Positions 21,064-30,815 of a stretch of 60,800 bases of DNA are shown piece after piece. Location of the stretch: assembly GCA_001512495.1 (NCBI GenBank), contig LFRU01000036.1, positions 1 through 60,800 of the forward strand, read 5' to 3'. Each line of letters starts with the position of its first letter. Within the stretch, counting starts at the first letter, position 1. The position numbers and the translations under genes are program-made. A model generated the notes under the pieces. That model ran no database searches. It was given only the letters and a program-made list of their open reading frames with translations, and was not told where the DNA came from. The stretch is from Syntrophothermus sp. DTU052. Lineage in GTDB: Bacteria > Bacillota > Syntrophomonadia > Syntrophomonadales > DTU052.

Positions 21064-21573
21064 TTGAAGGAATTGATTCCGCTCATAAATGATTACACTA
21101 TATTGTTGCACCTGGCCTTGATCATCGTTATTCTTGCTCTCTGCGTGATTATCAGGCACAGGGACAAAACCAACAAGGAACTGCTCAAGTTTTATTCCAC
21201 CCTTATGGAATCGTATGATAAGGGGAATCTGGAATCAATAATACAGCAATTGATCAGCAAACAGGAAAAAAACTCAAACCGGTTGCAAGCCATTGAAGAT
21301 AGAGTGGCAATCATAGAGGCACAGCTCCCGGAACATATTGACCGGGTTGCAATGCTTCGATACAATGCCTTTCCTGATATTGGCGGGAATCTTTCTTTTT
21401 CGGTGGCCTTGCTTAACCAGAAGGGTTCAGGGTTGGTTATATCAGGAATCCGCAGTCGCTCGGAGACCCTAATTTATGCAAAGGAAGTGCAGTCCTTTAC
21501 CTCCAGCCATCTGTTAAGCAAGGAAGAACAACAGGCTATTATTATGGCCAGGAACAGGGGGACCTCCCCGTGA
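21064..21573 (+). CDS. DUF4446 membrane-anchored protein
   Basis: A 169-residue protein of the DUF4446 family, often found near soj-spo0J in Clostridia. An N-terminal membrane helix (ILLHLALIIVILALCVII) is followed by a coiled-coil stretch and a domain with RYNAFPDIGGNLSFSVALL, the family hallmark. The TTG start at 21064 follows TTAGGAGG. The stop overlaps the next gene's GTG by 4 bp. Function unknown; coupling to a peptidoglycan peptidase suggests an envelope role. Confidence 0.85.
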   Translation: MKELIPLINDYTILLHLALIIVILALCVIIRHRDKTNKELLKFYSTLMESYDKGNLESIIQQLISKQEKNSNRLQAIEDRVAIIEAQLPEHIDRVAMLRYNAFPDIGGNLSFSVALLNQKGSGLVISGIRSRSETLIYAKEVQSFTSSHLLSKEEQQAIIMARNRGTSP

Positions 21574-22478
21574 GAAGCGGTAAGAAAAAGCGCAAGAATG
21601 AGAAAGTGACCATTCTTTTGATCCCCAATTCGGGAGACCGGGCGAAAAGGTTATCACTTTCCTATAGACAGATCAAAGGGGCGATTATGGCTATTGCTTT
21701 CATATCGTTCTTGTTGGTACTGGCGGGCGTAAACATCTTTCAGGGACGCCAGGCGGTCAGTGAGGCTGAACGCATAAAATCCCAGCATGAGCAGCAGAAA
21801 CAACAGGTTACGGAGTTAAATAATAAGCTGCTGGAGATGGAGAAACAGCGGGAACGTATTGAAGAAAGACAGGAGCAGGTACGCAAACTTGTGGGGACAT
21901 CGTCTTCGTTGACCCCGGCAGCGACCCCCTCGCGAGGCGGCATGGGCGGAAACTCCAGAACCGGCAGAACTGCAGATCTGAATGAGATCTCAGCAGAAAT
22001 ATCCAACCTGCAGTTCCTCATGGATGAACAAGAGACGGAAATCCTTCATTTGCTCAACCTGGCTCAAAACAATATTGACCAACTTAAAGCAATTCCCAAT
22101 TACTGGCCGGTGGTGGGCAGAATAACGTCATCTTTTGGCTGGCGGCAATCCCCTTTCAGCCGCAGTAGCCGGGAGTTTCATGATGGATTGGATATTGCCG
22201 CCCCGTACGGTACCGAAATACGTGCGGCTGCTGATGGAGTAGTCATTCAATCTAAATGGCTTCGCGGGTGGGGACGAATAATCAAGATAAGCCACGGCAA
22301 CGGGTTGATTACCAGTTATGCTCACAATTCAACCAATTTAGTCAAGACCGGGGATCGAGTTACTAAAGGCAGCGTTATTGCAAAGGTGGGCAGCTCCGGT
22401 CGCAGTACCGGGCCCCACCTGCACTTCACCATCGAAAAGAACGGCAAACCGGTAGACCCATTGCTCTACTTGCCATAA
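21570..22478 (+). CDS. M23 family peptidoglycan endopeptidase
   Basis: Membrane-anchored cell-wall peptidase of 302 residues. A basic N-terminus leads to one membrane helix (AIMAIAFISFLLVLAGVNIF), then a Gln/Glu-rich coiled coil. The LytM/M23 domain shows the zinc ligands in FHDGLDIAAPYG and GPHLHFTIEKNGKPVDPLLYL. All catalytic positions appear intact. The GTG start at 21570 overlaps the DUF4446 gene. Followed 25 bp later by a bactofilin, an association seen for shape-related M23 enzymes. Confidence 0.93.
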   Translation: MRSGKKKRKNEKVTILLIPNSGDRAKRLSLSYRQIKGAIMAIAFISFLLVLAGVNIFQGRQAVSEAERIKSQHEQQKQQVTELNNKLLEMEKQRERIEERQEQVRKLVGTSSSLTPAATPSRGGMGGNSRTGRTADLNEISAEISNLQFLMDEQETEILHLLNLAQNNIDQLKAIPNYWPVVGRITSSFGWRQSPFSRSSREFHDGLDIAAPYGTEIRAAADGVVIQSKWLRGWGRIIKISHGNGLITSYAHNSTNLVKTGDRVTKGSVIAKVGSSGRSTGPHLHFTIEKNGKPVDPLLYLP

Positions 22479-22503
22479 ATAGATATGGGAGGTTTATTCT
22501 ATT

Positions 22504-22914
22504 ATGCTGAAAGGAAAGAACAGGAAAGCCCCATATGAAAATATCGATACGGTAATAAGCGAGAATGTATTATTTAAAGGAGATTTCAATTCTGAGGGTT
22601 CCGTGCGCGTTGACGGCGGAATAGAAGGTCAGGTGAAAATCAAGGGCGACCTTGTTCTCGGCGCTAAAGGCAGCATAAAAGGGGATATCCTGGTAGCCAA
22701 CATCCTGGTTTCGGGCATGGTGGAAGGTACAATTGTAGCTGCAGGCCGCATGGAGGTTACTCCCACCGGAAGAATCAAGGGTGGTGTGCAGTGCAAGACA
22801 CTGGTGGTGGAGGAAGGTGGTATAATTCAGGGAAATTGCAAGATGCTGCCTGACGAGGATGAAACGAAACCCACCGAGAATTTAACCGGACTGTATTCGG
22901 CTGCGGATTACTAA
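22504..22914 (+). CDS. Bactofilin (polymer-forming cytoskeletal protein)
   Basis: A 136-residue protein with the bactofilin right-handed beta-helix pattern: repeated G-V/I-x-G steps such as GSVRVDGGIEGQVKIKGDL and VSGMVEGTIVAAGRMEV. Bactofilins polymerise without nucleotide at the membrane and position cell-wall enzymes. Adjacency to an M23 peptidase on the same strand matches the frequent bactofilin-peptidase pairing. The start is an ATG at 22504 behind GGGAGGT. Confidence 0.94.
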   Translation: MLKGKNRKAPYENIDTVISENVLFKGDFNSEGSVRVDGGIEGQVKIKGDLVLGAKGSIKGDILVANILVSGMVEGTIVAAGRMEVTPTGRIKGGVQCKTLVVEEGGIIQGNCKMLPDEDETKPTENLTGLYSAADY

Positions 22915-23026
22915 CTACACTTACCGCGTATCATGAATACCGCATCCAGACGCAGCCCGATTTTATAAGACAGCCGCCAGCGACAGTTAAACCTGCTGTT
23001 TTCTGTCAGCGTGTTGGGGTGCCATC

Positions 23027-23584
23027 CTACCGATTAAAACCTGCCAGGCCCCGTGCAATCACTTCAGCCATTTTGAAAACCAGATTCAAACGGGTATTTT
23101 GGAGAACGAGGTGCTCCAAAAATCCGCCTACATTAACAATGCCTGAAATATGAAGGTCTCCCACGGCGGGCAGAGATTTTTGCAGGGCGGTACCCGGAAA
23201 AAGAACCCCCGGTTTGACATTTATGTATCCTACCCGGTCAGCTTTACCCAGGCAAGCATCCACCGCAATGATAAAAGGATTGTGGTATCTGGAGTTTATA
23301 CCCTCCATGACATCGACCAGGTTAACCGCATGAACGGGTTCATCCAGAGTGCCGAATACCTCAAAACCCCCATTTTTTAGTTGAGTAAGTCGTGTTCCTA
23401 CCAGTGGACCAAGCGAGTCTCCTGTCGACCTGTCTGTTCCAATACACAGGATTACAATGTCCCGGTCCCCAGGATTGAGAGAAGTCGTTAACTCGCTGAT
23501 TGATTGTTGTATTTTGCGAGAACAAAAGGGGTCTCCATAATACACCGATAAAGAACCGACCTTGATGGCTGCATCTGGCAACAA
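23027..23584 (-). CDS. yyaC: Spore protein YyaC (Gpr-like putative protease)
   Basis: A 185-residue protein of the YyaC family, structurally related to the Gpr spore protease and hydrogenase-maturation proteases. Motifs visible are IVILCIGTDRSTGDSLGPLVG near the N-terminus and FIIAVDACLGKADRVGYINV and VGDLHISGIVNVGGFLEHLVL. It is found in spore formers close to soj-spo0J. The TTG at 23584 is the apparent start, with only a weak ribosome site, so the exact N-terminus is uncertain. Confidence 0.9.
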   Translation of the reverse strand: MLPDAAIKVGSLSVYYGDPFCSRKIQQSISELTTSLNPGDRDIVILCIGTDRSTGDSLGPLVGTRLTQLKNGGFEVFGTLDEPVHAVNLVDVMEGINSRYHNPFIIAVDACLGKADRVGYINVKPGVLFPGTALQKSLPAVGDLHISGIVNVGGFLEHLVLQNTRLNLVFKMAEVIARGLAGFNR

Positions 23585-23697
23585 TTCCAGTATTAACCCC
23601 CAATAGTCTTTAGATCCTAGTTTTCACCCCCAAAAATGTTTTTATACCCGCATCGGACGGACGACCCACCGATATAAATGATCTCAGGGGGTAAAAC

Positions 23698-24795
23698 ATG
23701 AAAAGAAATACCTTGGCGGTGGCCTGGGGATACATGGGGGCCGTAATTGGTGCGGGATTCGTTTCCGGGCAGGAGCTGGTCCAGTTTTTTGTGAACTATG
23801 GCATTCGGGGGACCTGGGGCGTAATCGTGGCCGGAGCCCTGTTTGCGTTATGTGGAGGCCTGCTTATGTCCTGGGTTCATGCCCATCATCTGGATCACTA
23901 CCAGTCGGTATTAAAAAGTCTTTTTGGCCGGCGATACAGCGTGATTATTGACTCCCTGTTGGCTGTTTTTCTGTTTCTGGGCATCTGCATCATGTTTGCT
24001 GCCAGCGGAGCAGTTTTTTATGAACATATCAATCAATCGAAAACTTCCGGAGTAATGCTGGCTTACATAACAGTGCTGATTTTTCTGCTCGCGGGACGGA
24101 AGGGAATGATAGGTTCCTTTAACCTTTTGGTACCGTTAAAGTTTTTGCTATTATTATCTGTAGCAGGCTATGCGGCAATTCTGGGAGAGGGAATAAGTCC
24201 TTCCGGCGCAATGCCGGACCAGCTTATAAACCCCGGTACAGGGAATTGGCTGCTGGCCAGTGTGCTGTATGTAGCCTACAATTTTAGTCTGGCCATGGTG
24301 GTTCTGGCAGAATACCAGGCGATTACCTCTTTGAGGGAAGGAGCCCGGGGAGCATTTATCGGGGGAGCGCTGCTGGGCGTAATAGCTCTGGTTTGTTATT
24401 ATGCATTGCTGCCGGGCATGCCGGTAATCGCGCATTATGAGATCCCGATGCTTTTTGTGGCCGGCAGCATATCAGCCCACGCCAAAACGGTCTATATGGC
24501 GGTGCTATGGTTAGGAATTCTGACAACAGCTATTGCCAATACGTATGGCTTTGCCCAGAGATTCAGCGATTTCAGCGGGCTCAATTACAACTTGTGCCTG
24601 TTTGTTACCGTGACCATGGCCTTGCCCCTGGCGTTCCAGAGCTTTGCGTTTCTGGTGGCGACGGTGTATCCCCTTTTGGGAATTTTGGGGATAGTAATAC
24701 TGGTTGTCCTGGTTTACAATTTTATGGTTGATTTAATAAAATCCGTATCCCGCAGTCTATATGGGATAGTAACCCGACTGAATAAGGGGGGGTAG
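23698..24795 (+). CDS. YkvI-type membrane transporter
   Basis: An integral membrane protein of 365 residues with about ten hydrophobic segments, resembling the YkvI family of the amino acid/APC-like LeuT-fold group. The first segment (WGYMGAVIGAGFVSGQELVQFF) is the characteristic unwound helix with a GAGFxSGQE motif. Substrate unknown. It ends 3 bp before selA, so it is probably cotranscribed with selA and selB; a link to selenium is possible but not shown. Confidence 0.85.
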   Translation: MKRNTLAVAWGYMGAVIGAGFVSGQELVQFFVNYGIRGTWGVIVAGALFALCGGLLMSWVHAHHLDHYQSVLKSLFGRRYSVIIDSLLAVFLFLGICIMFAASGAVFYEHINQSKTSGVMLAYITVLIFLLAGRKGMIGSFNLLVPLKFLLLLSVAGYAAILGEGISPSGAMPDQLINPGTGNWLLASVLYVAYNFSLAMVVLAEYQAITSLREGARGAFIGGALLGVIALVCYYALLPGMPVIAHYEIPMLFVAGSISAHAKTVYMAVLWLGILTTAIANTYGFAQRFSDFSGLNYNLCLFVTVTMALPLAFQSFAFLVATVYPLLGILGIVILVVLVYNFMVDLIKSVSRSLYGIVTRLNKGG

Positions 24796-24798
24796 CCG

Positions 24799-26187
24799 TT
24801 GGGACTGAAAGACCTGCCATCGGTGGATGAGGTGCTCAAAGATGCAAGGATTCAAAGCCTGGAAGAGGTATGTGCTCGGAACCTGGTGGTTCAGGCGGTA
24901 CGCGACGAATTGGACGTCCTCAGGGCAGAGATCTTAAGTACCGGCAACCGGTGGACTCGGGAGGAAGCTCGGGAACGAGTGGTGGTGGAGGTTGTCCGCC
25001 GCCTGAAAGCCCTGTATAACGGCAGCTTAAGAAAAGTCATTAATGCTACCGGAGTAGTACTGCATACCAACCTAGGACGGGCCCCGCTTTCGCTCGAGAC
25101 CGCCGAGCATATCGCTCGTCTGGCTCAAGGCTACTGCAATCTGGAAATGGATTTGGAAGAAGGGAAACGGGGATCGCGCTACCAGCATCTCGAATCCATT
25201 ATTCTCAGCCTGACTGGAGCCGAAGCCGCGTTAGTAGTTAATAACAACGCGGCGGCCGTTCTGCTGGTTCTAAATACCCTGGCCAGGGAGCGGGAGGTTA
25301 TTGTGTCCCGCGGACAACTGGTAGAGATTGGGGGCTCTTTTCGCATCCCGGAGATTATGGCCCTGAGTGGAGCCAAAATGGTAGAGGTTGGAACCACCAA
25401 TAAAACATACCTTTCAGATTTTGAACAGGCTGTATCCCCGGATACCGCCCTGCTCCTGGCGGTTCATACCTCGAACTACCGCATTGTTGGCTTTACCCAG
25501 GAGGTACCTTTGAGGGAGCTGGTTGGCCTGGGATGCAGGTTAGGGCTGCCCGTGGTCCAGGACCTGGGCAGCGGTTGCCTTATTGACCTTTCCCCATGGG
25601 GACTCACGGCCGAGCCTACCGTTCAAGAGTGTATAAAGGACGGGGTTGATCTGGTCACCTTTAGCGGAGATAAGCTCCTGGGAGGTCTCCAGGCGGGAAT
25701 AATTGTGGGGAAAAAACACCTGATCGATGCAATGAAGCATAACCACCTGCTGCGGGCTTTACGGGTGGATAAGCTGACCATCGCCGGTTTGGAAGCAGCC
25801 CTGGGATGTTACATAACTGGCGAGCCGCAAAACAGGATCCCGGTCCTGCAGATGCTAACCCAGGATCCTGCCGGTTTGGAGATCACGGCCGACCGGTTGT
25901 GCCATGCAATCAGAGAGGAACTGCAGGGTCAGTTCGATGTACGGGTTGTTGAATTAAACGACAAGGTTGGTGGCGGGGCCTACCCCCTGCAGGAATTGCC
26001 CGGTTACGGGGTTGAGATTGCGCCGGGCTTCGATCCCGGGCAGTTGGCCTACAGGCTGCGTACCCTCGAACCGGCTTTATTGCCCAGAATTAAGGAAGGT
26101 GCCATTATTATAAGTGTTAGAACCCTGCAGGCGGGAGAAGTGGATTTAGTTCCAGGGCTGCTGCGCCGCGCTATGGAGGCACTTTAA
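24799..26187 (+). CDS. selA: L-seryl-tRNA(Sec) selenium transferase SelA
   Basis: PLP enzyme that converts Ser-tRNA(Sec) to Sec-tRNA(Sec) using selenophosphate. The 462 residues show the N-terminal domain, GVVLHTNLGRAPLS, and the PLP lysine in TFSGDKLLGGLQAGIIVG. The TTG at 24799 gives MGLKDLPSVDEVL, a normal family start. The TAA overlaps selB's ATG by one base, implying tight coupling. With selB, selD and tRNA-Sec in the window, the UGA-decoding pathway is complete. Confidence 0.97.
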   Translation: MGLKDLPSVDEVLKDARIQSLEEVCARNLVVQAVRDELDVLRAEILSTGNRWTREEARERVVVEVVRRLKALYNGSLRKVINATGVVLHTNLGRAPLSLETAEHIARLAQGYCNLEMDLEEGKRGSRYQHLESIILSLTGAEAALVVNNNAAAVLLVLNTLAREREVIVSRGQLVEIGGSFRIPEIMALSGAKMVEVGTTNKTYLSDFEQAVSPDTALLLAVHTSNYRIVGFTQEVPLRELVGLGCRLGLPVVQDLGSGCLIDLSPWGLTAEPTVQECIKDGVDLVTFSGDKLLGGLQAGIIVGKKHLIDAMKHNHLLRALRVDKLTIAGLEAALGCYITGEPQNRIPVLQMLTQDPAGLEITADRLCHAIREELQGQFDVRVVELNDKVGGGAYPLQELPGYGVEIAPGFDPGQLAYRLRTLEPALLPRIKEGAIIISVRTLQAGEVDLVPGLLRRAMEAL

Positions 26188-28100
26188 TGAAAAGGTTAAT
26201 CATTGGAACTGCGGGTCACATAGACCACGGTAAAACCGCCCTGGTGCGGGCTATGACCGGACTTGATACCGACCGGCTGAAGGAGGAAAAGAAAAGAGGC
26301 ATATCTATCGAACTGGGATTTGCACCGCTGACCCTTCCCAGCGGTCAGCGGGCCGGCATTGTCGATGTTCCCGGCCATGAGAGATTTGTGCGCCAGATGC
26401 TGGCGGGAGCTTTCGGGATGGACCTGGTGCTACTGATCGTTGCGGCTGATGAGGGAATAATGCCTCAAACCAGGGAACACCTGGACATCATCCGGCTGCT
26501 GGGCATCAACCAGGGGATTGTCGTGATCACCAAAAAAGACCTGGTGGATGAAGAATGGCTGATGATGGTGGAGGATGATATCAAAGAGTACCTGGCGACA
26601 ACGGAGCTAAAGGAGTGGCCGATAATTACTGTTTCCTCGACCGAAGGGGCGGGCATCCCTGAACTGCTCCGATTGATCGAGGAACTGTCCGCCCAGGTGC
26701 AGGAGAAATCGGCACTGGGCCAGGTTCGACTGCCCATTGACCGGGTTTTTAGCATGACTGGTTTTGGCACGGTAGTAACCGGAACACTCTGGTCAGGGCG
26801 TATCCGCCTTAATGACAGCCTGCAGATCCTTCCCCAGGAAATTCCCGTGCGGGTTCGAACCCTGCACGTCCACAACCAGAAGGTGGAGGAAGCTTTGGCA
26901 GGTCAAAGGGTGGCAGTAAATCTGCAGGGGGTCGACACCTCCGATATCCATAGGGGGAATGTCCTGGCTGCTCCGGGCTTCCTGAGTCCCACCTACCGGA
27001 TAAGCGGGAATCTGCGGCTGCTGAAAAACAGTCCTCGTCCCCTGAAAAACTGGACCCGGGTAAGGTTTCACCTGGGAACGGATGAGTGCCTAGGCCGGGT
27101 AGTGCTGCTGGAGCATGATGAGCTCCAGCCGGGAGAACATGGATATGTGCAGATAGTGATGGAAGAGCCGGTGGTGTGTACCAGGGGCGATCGGTTTGTG
27201 ATCCGTTTTTATTCACCCGTAACCACCATAGGTGGTGGAGTGGTGATTGATCCCCATCCCCCCAAACAGAAGCGGTTTAACGAAGCAGTCCTGGAGGAGA
27301 TGGCAGTCAAGGAAGAGGGCGATCTGGAGGAGGTAGTCCTGCAGGAGCTAAACAAATACCCGGATCGGATAATATCCGTTGATGACCTGGCAGCAGCTAT
27401 CAACCATAATCCCGTAGAGACCCGAGATGTATTAAAAATACTGTGTGAACAAGGGTTGATTGAGCAATTAAAGGTAGAGAACCATGACCTCTACCTGAGC
27501 AGTCTGGGAGTCGATTACAGTATCCAGAACATCAACCGGATGCTGGAAGATTGGCACAAAAAGTATCCCCTAAGGCCGGGTTTCCCCCGGGAAGAACTGC
27601 GCAGCCGCTACTTCAAGCAGTACCCGGTCAAAGTCTTTAATGCCCTGATCAGCCTTTTGGAAGCCAAAGGTGTATTATCTGCTGATTCCAAGTATATAAG
27701 GCTCCCCGGCCAGTCGATTGAGCCCGACCGGGATGCTGTAAAGGCCATCAAAAGAGTTATGGAAATGCTGGATAAGAATCCCCTGGCGCCGCCCGGATTG
27801 AAAGAGATTCAGGAGGAAATAGCTGATTCCCCCTACGATCCTGCAGAGATAATTGCTTATTTGGAGGAATCCGGGCAGATAGTTAAGGTGGCTGAGGGCG
27901 TCTACTATTCCCGTACCGGGGTGGACCTCGCCTGGAGCCGATTAAACGAGCACTTTGACGAAAAGAGAGAGCTGTCACTGGCCGAAGCCCGTGATATGTG
28001 GGAGACCTCAAGGAAGTATACCCTGCCTCTCTTGGAATACTTCGATCGGATTAAGTATACCAAGAGGATTGGAGACAACCGGATAAGGATTACTCGCTGA
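26187..28100 (+). CDS. selB: Selenocysteine-specific elongation factor SelB
   Basis: Dedicated GTPase that carries Sec-tRNA(Sec) to UGA codons next to a SECIS hairpin. The 637 residues show the EF-Tu-like G domain ([38 protein letters not shown]), beta-barrel domains II and III, then a C-terminal run of winged helices that binds the SECIS RNA. Length is normal. The start overlaps the selA stop. Confidence 0.97.
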   Translation: MKRLIIGTAGHIDHGKTALVRAMTGLDTDRLKEEKKRGISIELGFAPLTLPSGQRAGIVDVPGHERFVRQMLAGAFGMDLVLLIVAADEGIMPQTREHLDIIRLLGINQGIVVITKKDLVDEEWLMMVEDDIKEYLATTELKEWPIITVSSTEGAGIPELLRLIEELSAQVQEKSALGQVRLPIDRVFSMTGFGTVVTGTLWSGRIRLNDSLQILPQEIPVRVRTLHVHNQKVEEALAGQRVAVNLQGVDTSDIHRGNVLAAPGFLSPTYRISGNLRLLKNSPRPLKNWTRVRFHLGTDECLGRVVLLEHDELQPGEHGYVQIVMEEPVVCTRGDRFVIRFYSPVTTIGGGVVIDPHPPKQKRFNEAVLEEMAVKEEGDLEEVVLQELNKYPDRIISVDDLAAAINHNPVETRDVLKILCEQGLIEQLKVENHDLYLSSLGVDYSIQNINRMLEDWHKKYPLRPGFPREELRSRYFKQYPVKVFNALISLLEAKGVLSADSKYIRLPGQSIEPDRDAVKAIKRVMEMLDKNPLAPPGLKEIQEEIADSPYDPAEIIAYLEESGQIVKVAEGVYYSRTGVDLAWSRLNEHFDEKRELSLAEARDMWETSRKYTLPLLEYFDRIKYTKRIGDNRIRITR

Positions 28101-28312
28101 TCCGGCCAGGTCGCTGCCAACAGATGTCGCCCCCGGGAGGCGCGGACGGGGCGAAAACACGGTGCGGGATTATTAATAATACAGATATGCGCCGGGATGG
28201 CTGTAAAATGACGAGCCGTAAGAATGTCAAGTATTCGGGCGGCATAAATACAGTTGTTACAGTCTGACGGGACTCGGGATTGCGCGATGGCCCGGGAGAG
28301 GAGGCTGACCCT

Positions 28313-29017
28313 TTGCTGCAGATGGAAAACGTCAATGTTTACTATGGGCCCATTCACGCCCTTAAAGATGTTTCGTTAAGTGTAAATGAAGGAAGTATTG
28401 TGAGCCTGATTGGTGCCAACGGTGCCGGAAAGACCACAACGCTGAAAACCATATCCGGCCTCCTTCGTCCCAAATCGGGGGCCATCCGCTTCCAGGGCCA
28501 GGATGTAACGTCGCGTCCTGCCCAGGATATTGTAGCTCTGGGGATATCCCAGGTGCCGGAAGGCAGGCGGGTATTCCCCGCGATGTCGGTTCAGGAAAAC
28601 CTGGAGATGGGAGCTTACCGACGAAAGGATAAGGAAGGCATTGCTCAGGATTTTGAGAACGTGTTCAAAAGATTTCCCCGGCTCAAGGAACGGCGCAAAC
28701 AAATGGCCGGCACCTTAAGCGGGGGTGAACAGCAGATGCTGGCCATCGGCAGGGCATTAATGGCCCGGCCGGTACTGATGCTGCTGGATGAACCTTCGAT
28801 GGGGTTAGCTCCCCTGCTGGTGCGGGAGATCTTTGAGATAATAAAGGATATCAATGCCAACGGAACCACAATTCTCCTGGTTGAGCAGAATGCACGCATG
28901 GCCTTGTCGATAGCGGATAAGGCCTATGTGCTGGAGACGGGGAGAGTCGTTTTGGAAGGTGAAGCCAGAGAGATGTTGGAGAGCGACCTGGTGAAAAAAG
29001 CCTATTTGGGCGGTTAG
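28313..29017 (+). CDS. LivF-type ABC transporter ATP-binding protein
   Basis: ATPase subunit of the branched-chain amino-acid/urea (LivF) ABC family. The 234 residues begin MLQMENVNVYYGPIHALKDV. Motifs are Walker A GANGAGKTT, signature LSGGEQQMLAIGRALM and Walker B LLLDEPSMGLAPLLV. TTG 28313, 8 nt after AGAGGAGG, matches LivF N-termini; a longer frame from 28280 is less likely. No permease, LivG or binding protein is nearby, so it is an orphan or works with a distant operon. It lies between selB and tRNA-Sec. Confidence 0.9.
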   Translation: MLQMENVNVYYGPIHALKDVSLSVNEGSIVSLIGANGAGKTTTLKTISGLLRPKSGAIRFQGQDVTSRPAQDIVALGISQVPEGRRVFPAMSVQENLEMGAYRRKDKEGIAQDFENVFKRFPRLKERRKQMAGTLSGGEQQMLAIGRALMARPVLMLLDEPSMGLAPLLVREIFEIIKDINANGTTILLVEQNARMALSIADKAYVLETGRVVLEGEAREMLESDLVKKAYLGG

Positions 29018-29028
29018 GGGGAAGGTTT

Positions 29029-29676
29029 ATGAAGGTCAGGGAGAGGATGAGCCGGGATCTCGCTATTGTAACCCCGGATACCTCCATCGCAGATGCATTT
29101 CAGCTGATGCAGGACCGTCGGGTACGGAGGCTGCCGGTTATGTCCAAGAACAAGCTGGTAGGTATAGTGACGATAAAAGATCTAAATAAAGTTTCGCCGT
29201 CATCCGCCACCAGTCTAAGCATTTTTGAGTTGAACTATCTGCTGGTCAAAACGAAAATCAAGGATATTCTCCCGAAAAACATGAAGGTTATTACCATCGA
29301 GGCGGATGCCAACATTGAAAGGGCCGCCGTGCTGATGCGGGAGCACCAGATTGGGGGGATACCGGTATTGGAAGATGGAAACCTGGTGGGCATAATTACT
29401 GAGACTAATATCTTCGATGCCTTTATAGATATACTGGGAGTCAGCCGGCCCGGTACCCGCATTGATATGGAGGTGGACGAGCGGGTGGGAGCAGTTGCTG
29501 CTGTGACCGGGATTATTGCTCAACATGGCATAAGCATTGAAAACATCGTCCTGGTGGAGAAAGAGTTGGGCTTATACGACCTGATTCTGCGCCTCGACAC
29601 CACCGAAGCTGACGAAGCAGTGATATCCCTGCGCCATAACGGATTCAAGATCCTGGATGTAATCGTGGAGCAATGA
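29029..29676 (+). CDS. CBS-CBS-ACT domain protein (AcuB-like)
   Basis: A cytosolic sensor protein of 215 residues. Two N-terminal CBS domains (RRVRRLPVMSKNKLVGIVT and HQIGGIPVLEDGNLVGIIT) can bind adenine nucleotides. A C-terminal ACT-like domain (VGAVAAVTGIIAQHGISIEN) can bind a small ligand such as an amino acid. The layout matches AcuB-type proteins. It lies 11 bp after the LivF-type gene, so the two are probably cotranscribed; it might regulate that transporter. Confidence 0.85.
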   Translation: MKVRERMSRDLAIVTPDTSIADAFQLMQDRRVRRLPVMSKNKLVGIVTIKDLNKVSPSSATSLSIFELNYLLVKTKIKDILPKNMKVITIEADANIERAAVLMREHQIGGIPVLEDGNLVGIITETNIFDAFIDILGVSRPGTRIDMEVDERVGAVAAVTGIIAQHGISIENIVLVEKELGLYDLILRLDTTEADEAVISLRHNGFKILDVIVEQ

Positions 29677-29696
29677 GACTTGTTTGCCTTCCATGC

Positions 29697-29702
29697 TATA
29701 AT
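29697..29702 (+). promoter_or_regulatory. Possible -10 element for tRNA-Sec
   Basis: A perfect TATAAT lies about 55 bp before the tRNA-Sec 5' end. A good -35 hexamer 17 bp upstream is not evident, so the promoter is only partly supported. Confidence 0.4.
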
Positions 29703-29756
29703 TCGTTAATATATACTTTGGGTTATATGCTGCACCTTGTTACGGGATAAACATGG

Positions 29757-29855
29757 GGAAGCGGATCGGTCCTGGTGGGTCGCCTGGACTTCAAATCCAG
29801 TTTGCGCCGCAGTGGCCCTGCGGTGGGTGGGTTCGATTCCCACACGCTTCCGCCA
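29757..29855 (+). tRNA. selC: tRNA-Sec (anticodon UCA)
   Basis: A 99-nt tRNA with the long variable arm (GCCGCAGTGGCCCTGCGG region) typical of tRNA-Sec. The anticodon stem-loop CTGGACTTCAAATCCAG carries TCA. The acceptor GGAAGCG pairs with CGCTTCC, the T arm GTGGG-TTCGATT-CCCAC is intact, and the 3' end encodes G-CCA. It closely resembles the E. coli selC layout. The eighth acceptor pair is a G-A mismatch. It reads UGA as selenocysteine with SelA and SelB. Confidence 0.95.
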
Positions 29856-29963
29856 ATTCGAATATTTGGGCCATCGGGCCCGGAGCAAGGGTGAGACCGG
29901 AAAGAGCAATAGAAAGCATGAATGCCGTAACGATGAAATAACGCTTCAACAGACTTAAGGGTA

Positions 29964-30003
29964 GCCTCCTTCGTTTATTTTCGACGACGAAAGGAGGCCT
30001 TTT
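29964..30003 (+). terminator. Terminator downstream of tRNA-Sec
   Basis: GCCTCCTTCGT (29964-29974) pairs with ACGAAAGGAGGC (29987-29998), with one bulged A, and is followed by CTTTT. It lies about 110 nt after the tRNA 3' end and probably ends the tRNA-Sec transcript. Confidence 0.75.
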
Positions 30004-30143
30004 AATATCCAGGGTCAGACAATGACATTTTTATTACTAATTCGAGACAGTATATGGTAAAATTATGGCGTAAGAGGGATACATAGAGTTGGGCTTATCA
30101 CAGGATCGGGAGTCCAATGTTTGAATGTTTGGAGGTATGGGGG

Positions 30144-30815
30144 ATGGAAACTGCCAAAGGTACAGAAGGAAACAGGGCATACCAGTGTTCGATATGCGGC
30201 TATATTTATGATCCTGCGGCTGGAGACCCCGAGCACGGGGTTCCGGCTTTTACACCCTTTGAAGAACTTCCTCCCGACTGGACATGCCCGGTTTGCGGAG
30301 CCGGCCGGGAGCTGTTCACCAAGGTGGAGACCAAGGCATCTCAATCCGGTGCCACAGCGCCAGTCACGGTAAAAGAGTACAGGAATCAGGATATTGTGGT
30401 TTACTGGAACCCCCAGATGTGTTCTCATGCCGGCAAATGCTGGGGGGGATTACCGGAGGTTTTTGATACCTCAAAGAGACCCTGGGTTAATGTGAACGGG
30501 GCTACCGCCGAAGCAATCATACGCACCATCGACAAGTGTCCCAGTCGAGCATTGCAGTACAGTCTGCCGGAAGGTTCTTCCGTGGATCCCGCTATTGCCC
30601 GGGGGCCGGGAGCGAAGGATCGCAAGATTGATCCGGCCAAGGCCGGTAGAATACGAGTAATTAGAGATGGTCCCCTCATAGTTGAAGGTCCCAACCAGGT
30701 GTTTGGTACCGGCGGAGAACTTATCGCAGAGGATGACCGATTGGTGTTATGTCGCTGCGGCAAAACCAACAATCCACCATTTTGTGATGGGAGTCATATC
30801 CCGGGCCGCAATTGA
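30144..30815 (+). CDS. Rubredoxin, 4Fe-4S mono-cluster and CDGSH fusion protein
   Basis: A predicted 223-residue electron-transfer protein with three iron modules. Residues 12-58 are a rubredoxin (CSICGY and CPVCG; Cys 15, 18, 48, 51). Residues 78-140 resemble the divergent single-cluster Fer4_19 domain (MCSHAGKCW...CPSRAL; Cys 93, 99, 132). Residues 165-220 are a CDGSH domain ([17 protein letters not shown]; Cys 203, 205, 214, His 218). ATG 30144 follows GGAGGT by 7 nt. No signal peptide, so cytoplasmic. Fer4_19 and CDGSH do pair elsewhere; the added rubredoxin is unusual. Partners unknown; oxidative-stress or electron-relay roles are guesses. Confidence 0.88.
   Translation: METAKGTEGNRAYQCSICGYIYDPAAGDPEHGVPAFTPFEELPPDWTCPVCGAGRELFTKVETKASQSGATAPVTVKEYRNQDIVVYWNPQMCSHAGKCWGGLPEVFDTSKRPWVNVNGATAEAIIRTIDKCPSRALQYSLPEGSSVDPAIARGPGAKDRKIDPAKAGRIRVIRDGPLIVEGPNQVFGTGGELIAEDDRLVLCRCGKTNNPPFCDGSHIPGRN

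Noticed and set aside
29737-29958. Open frames across tRNA-Sec
   Set aside because: They run through the tRNA structure and encode nothing recognisable.
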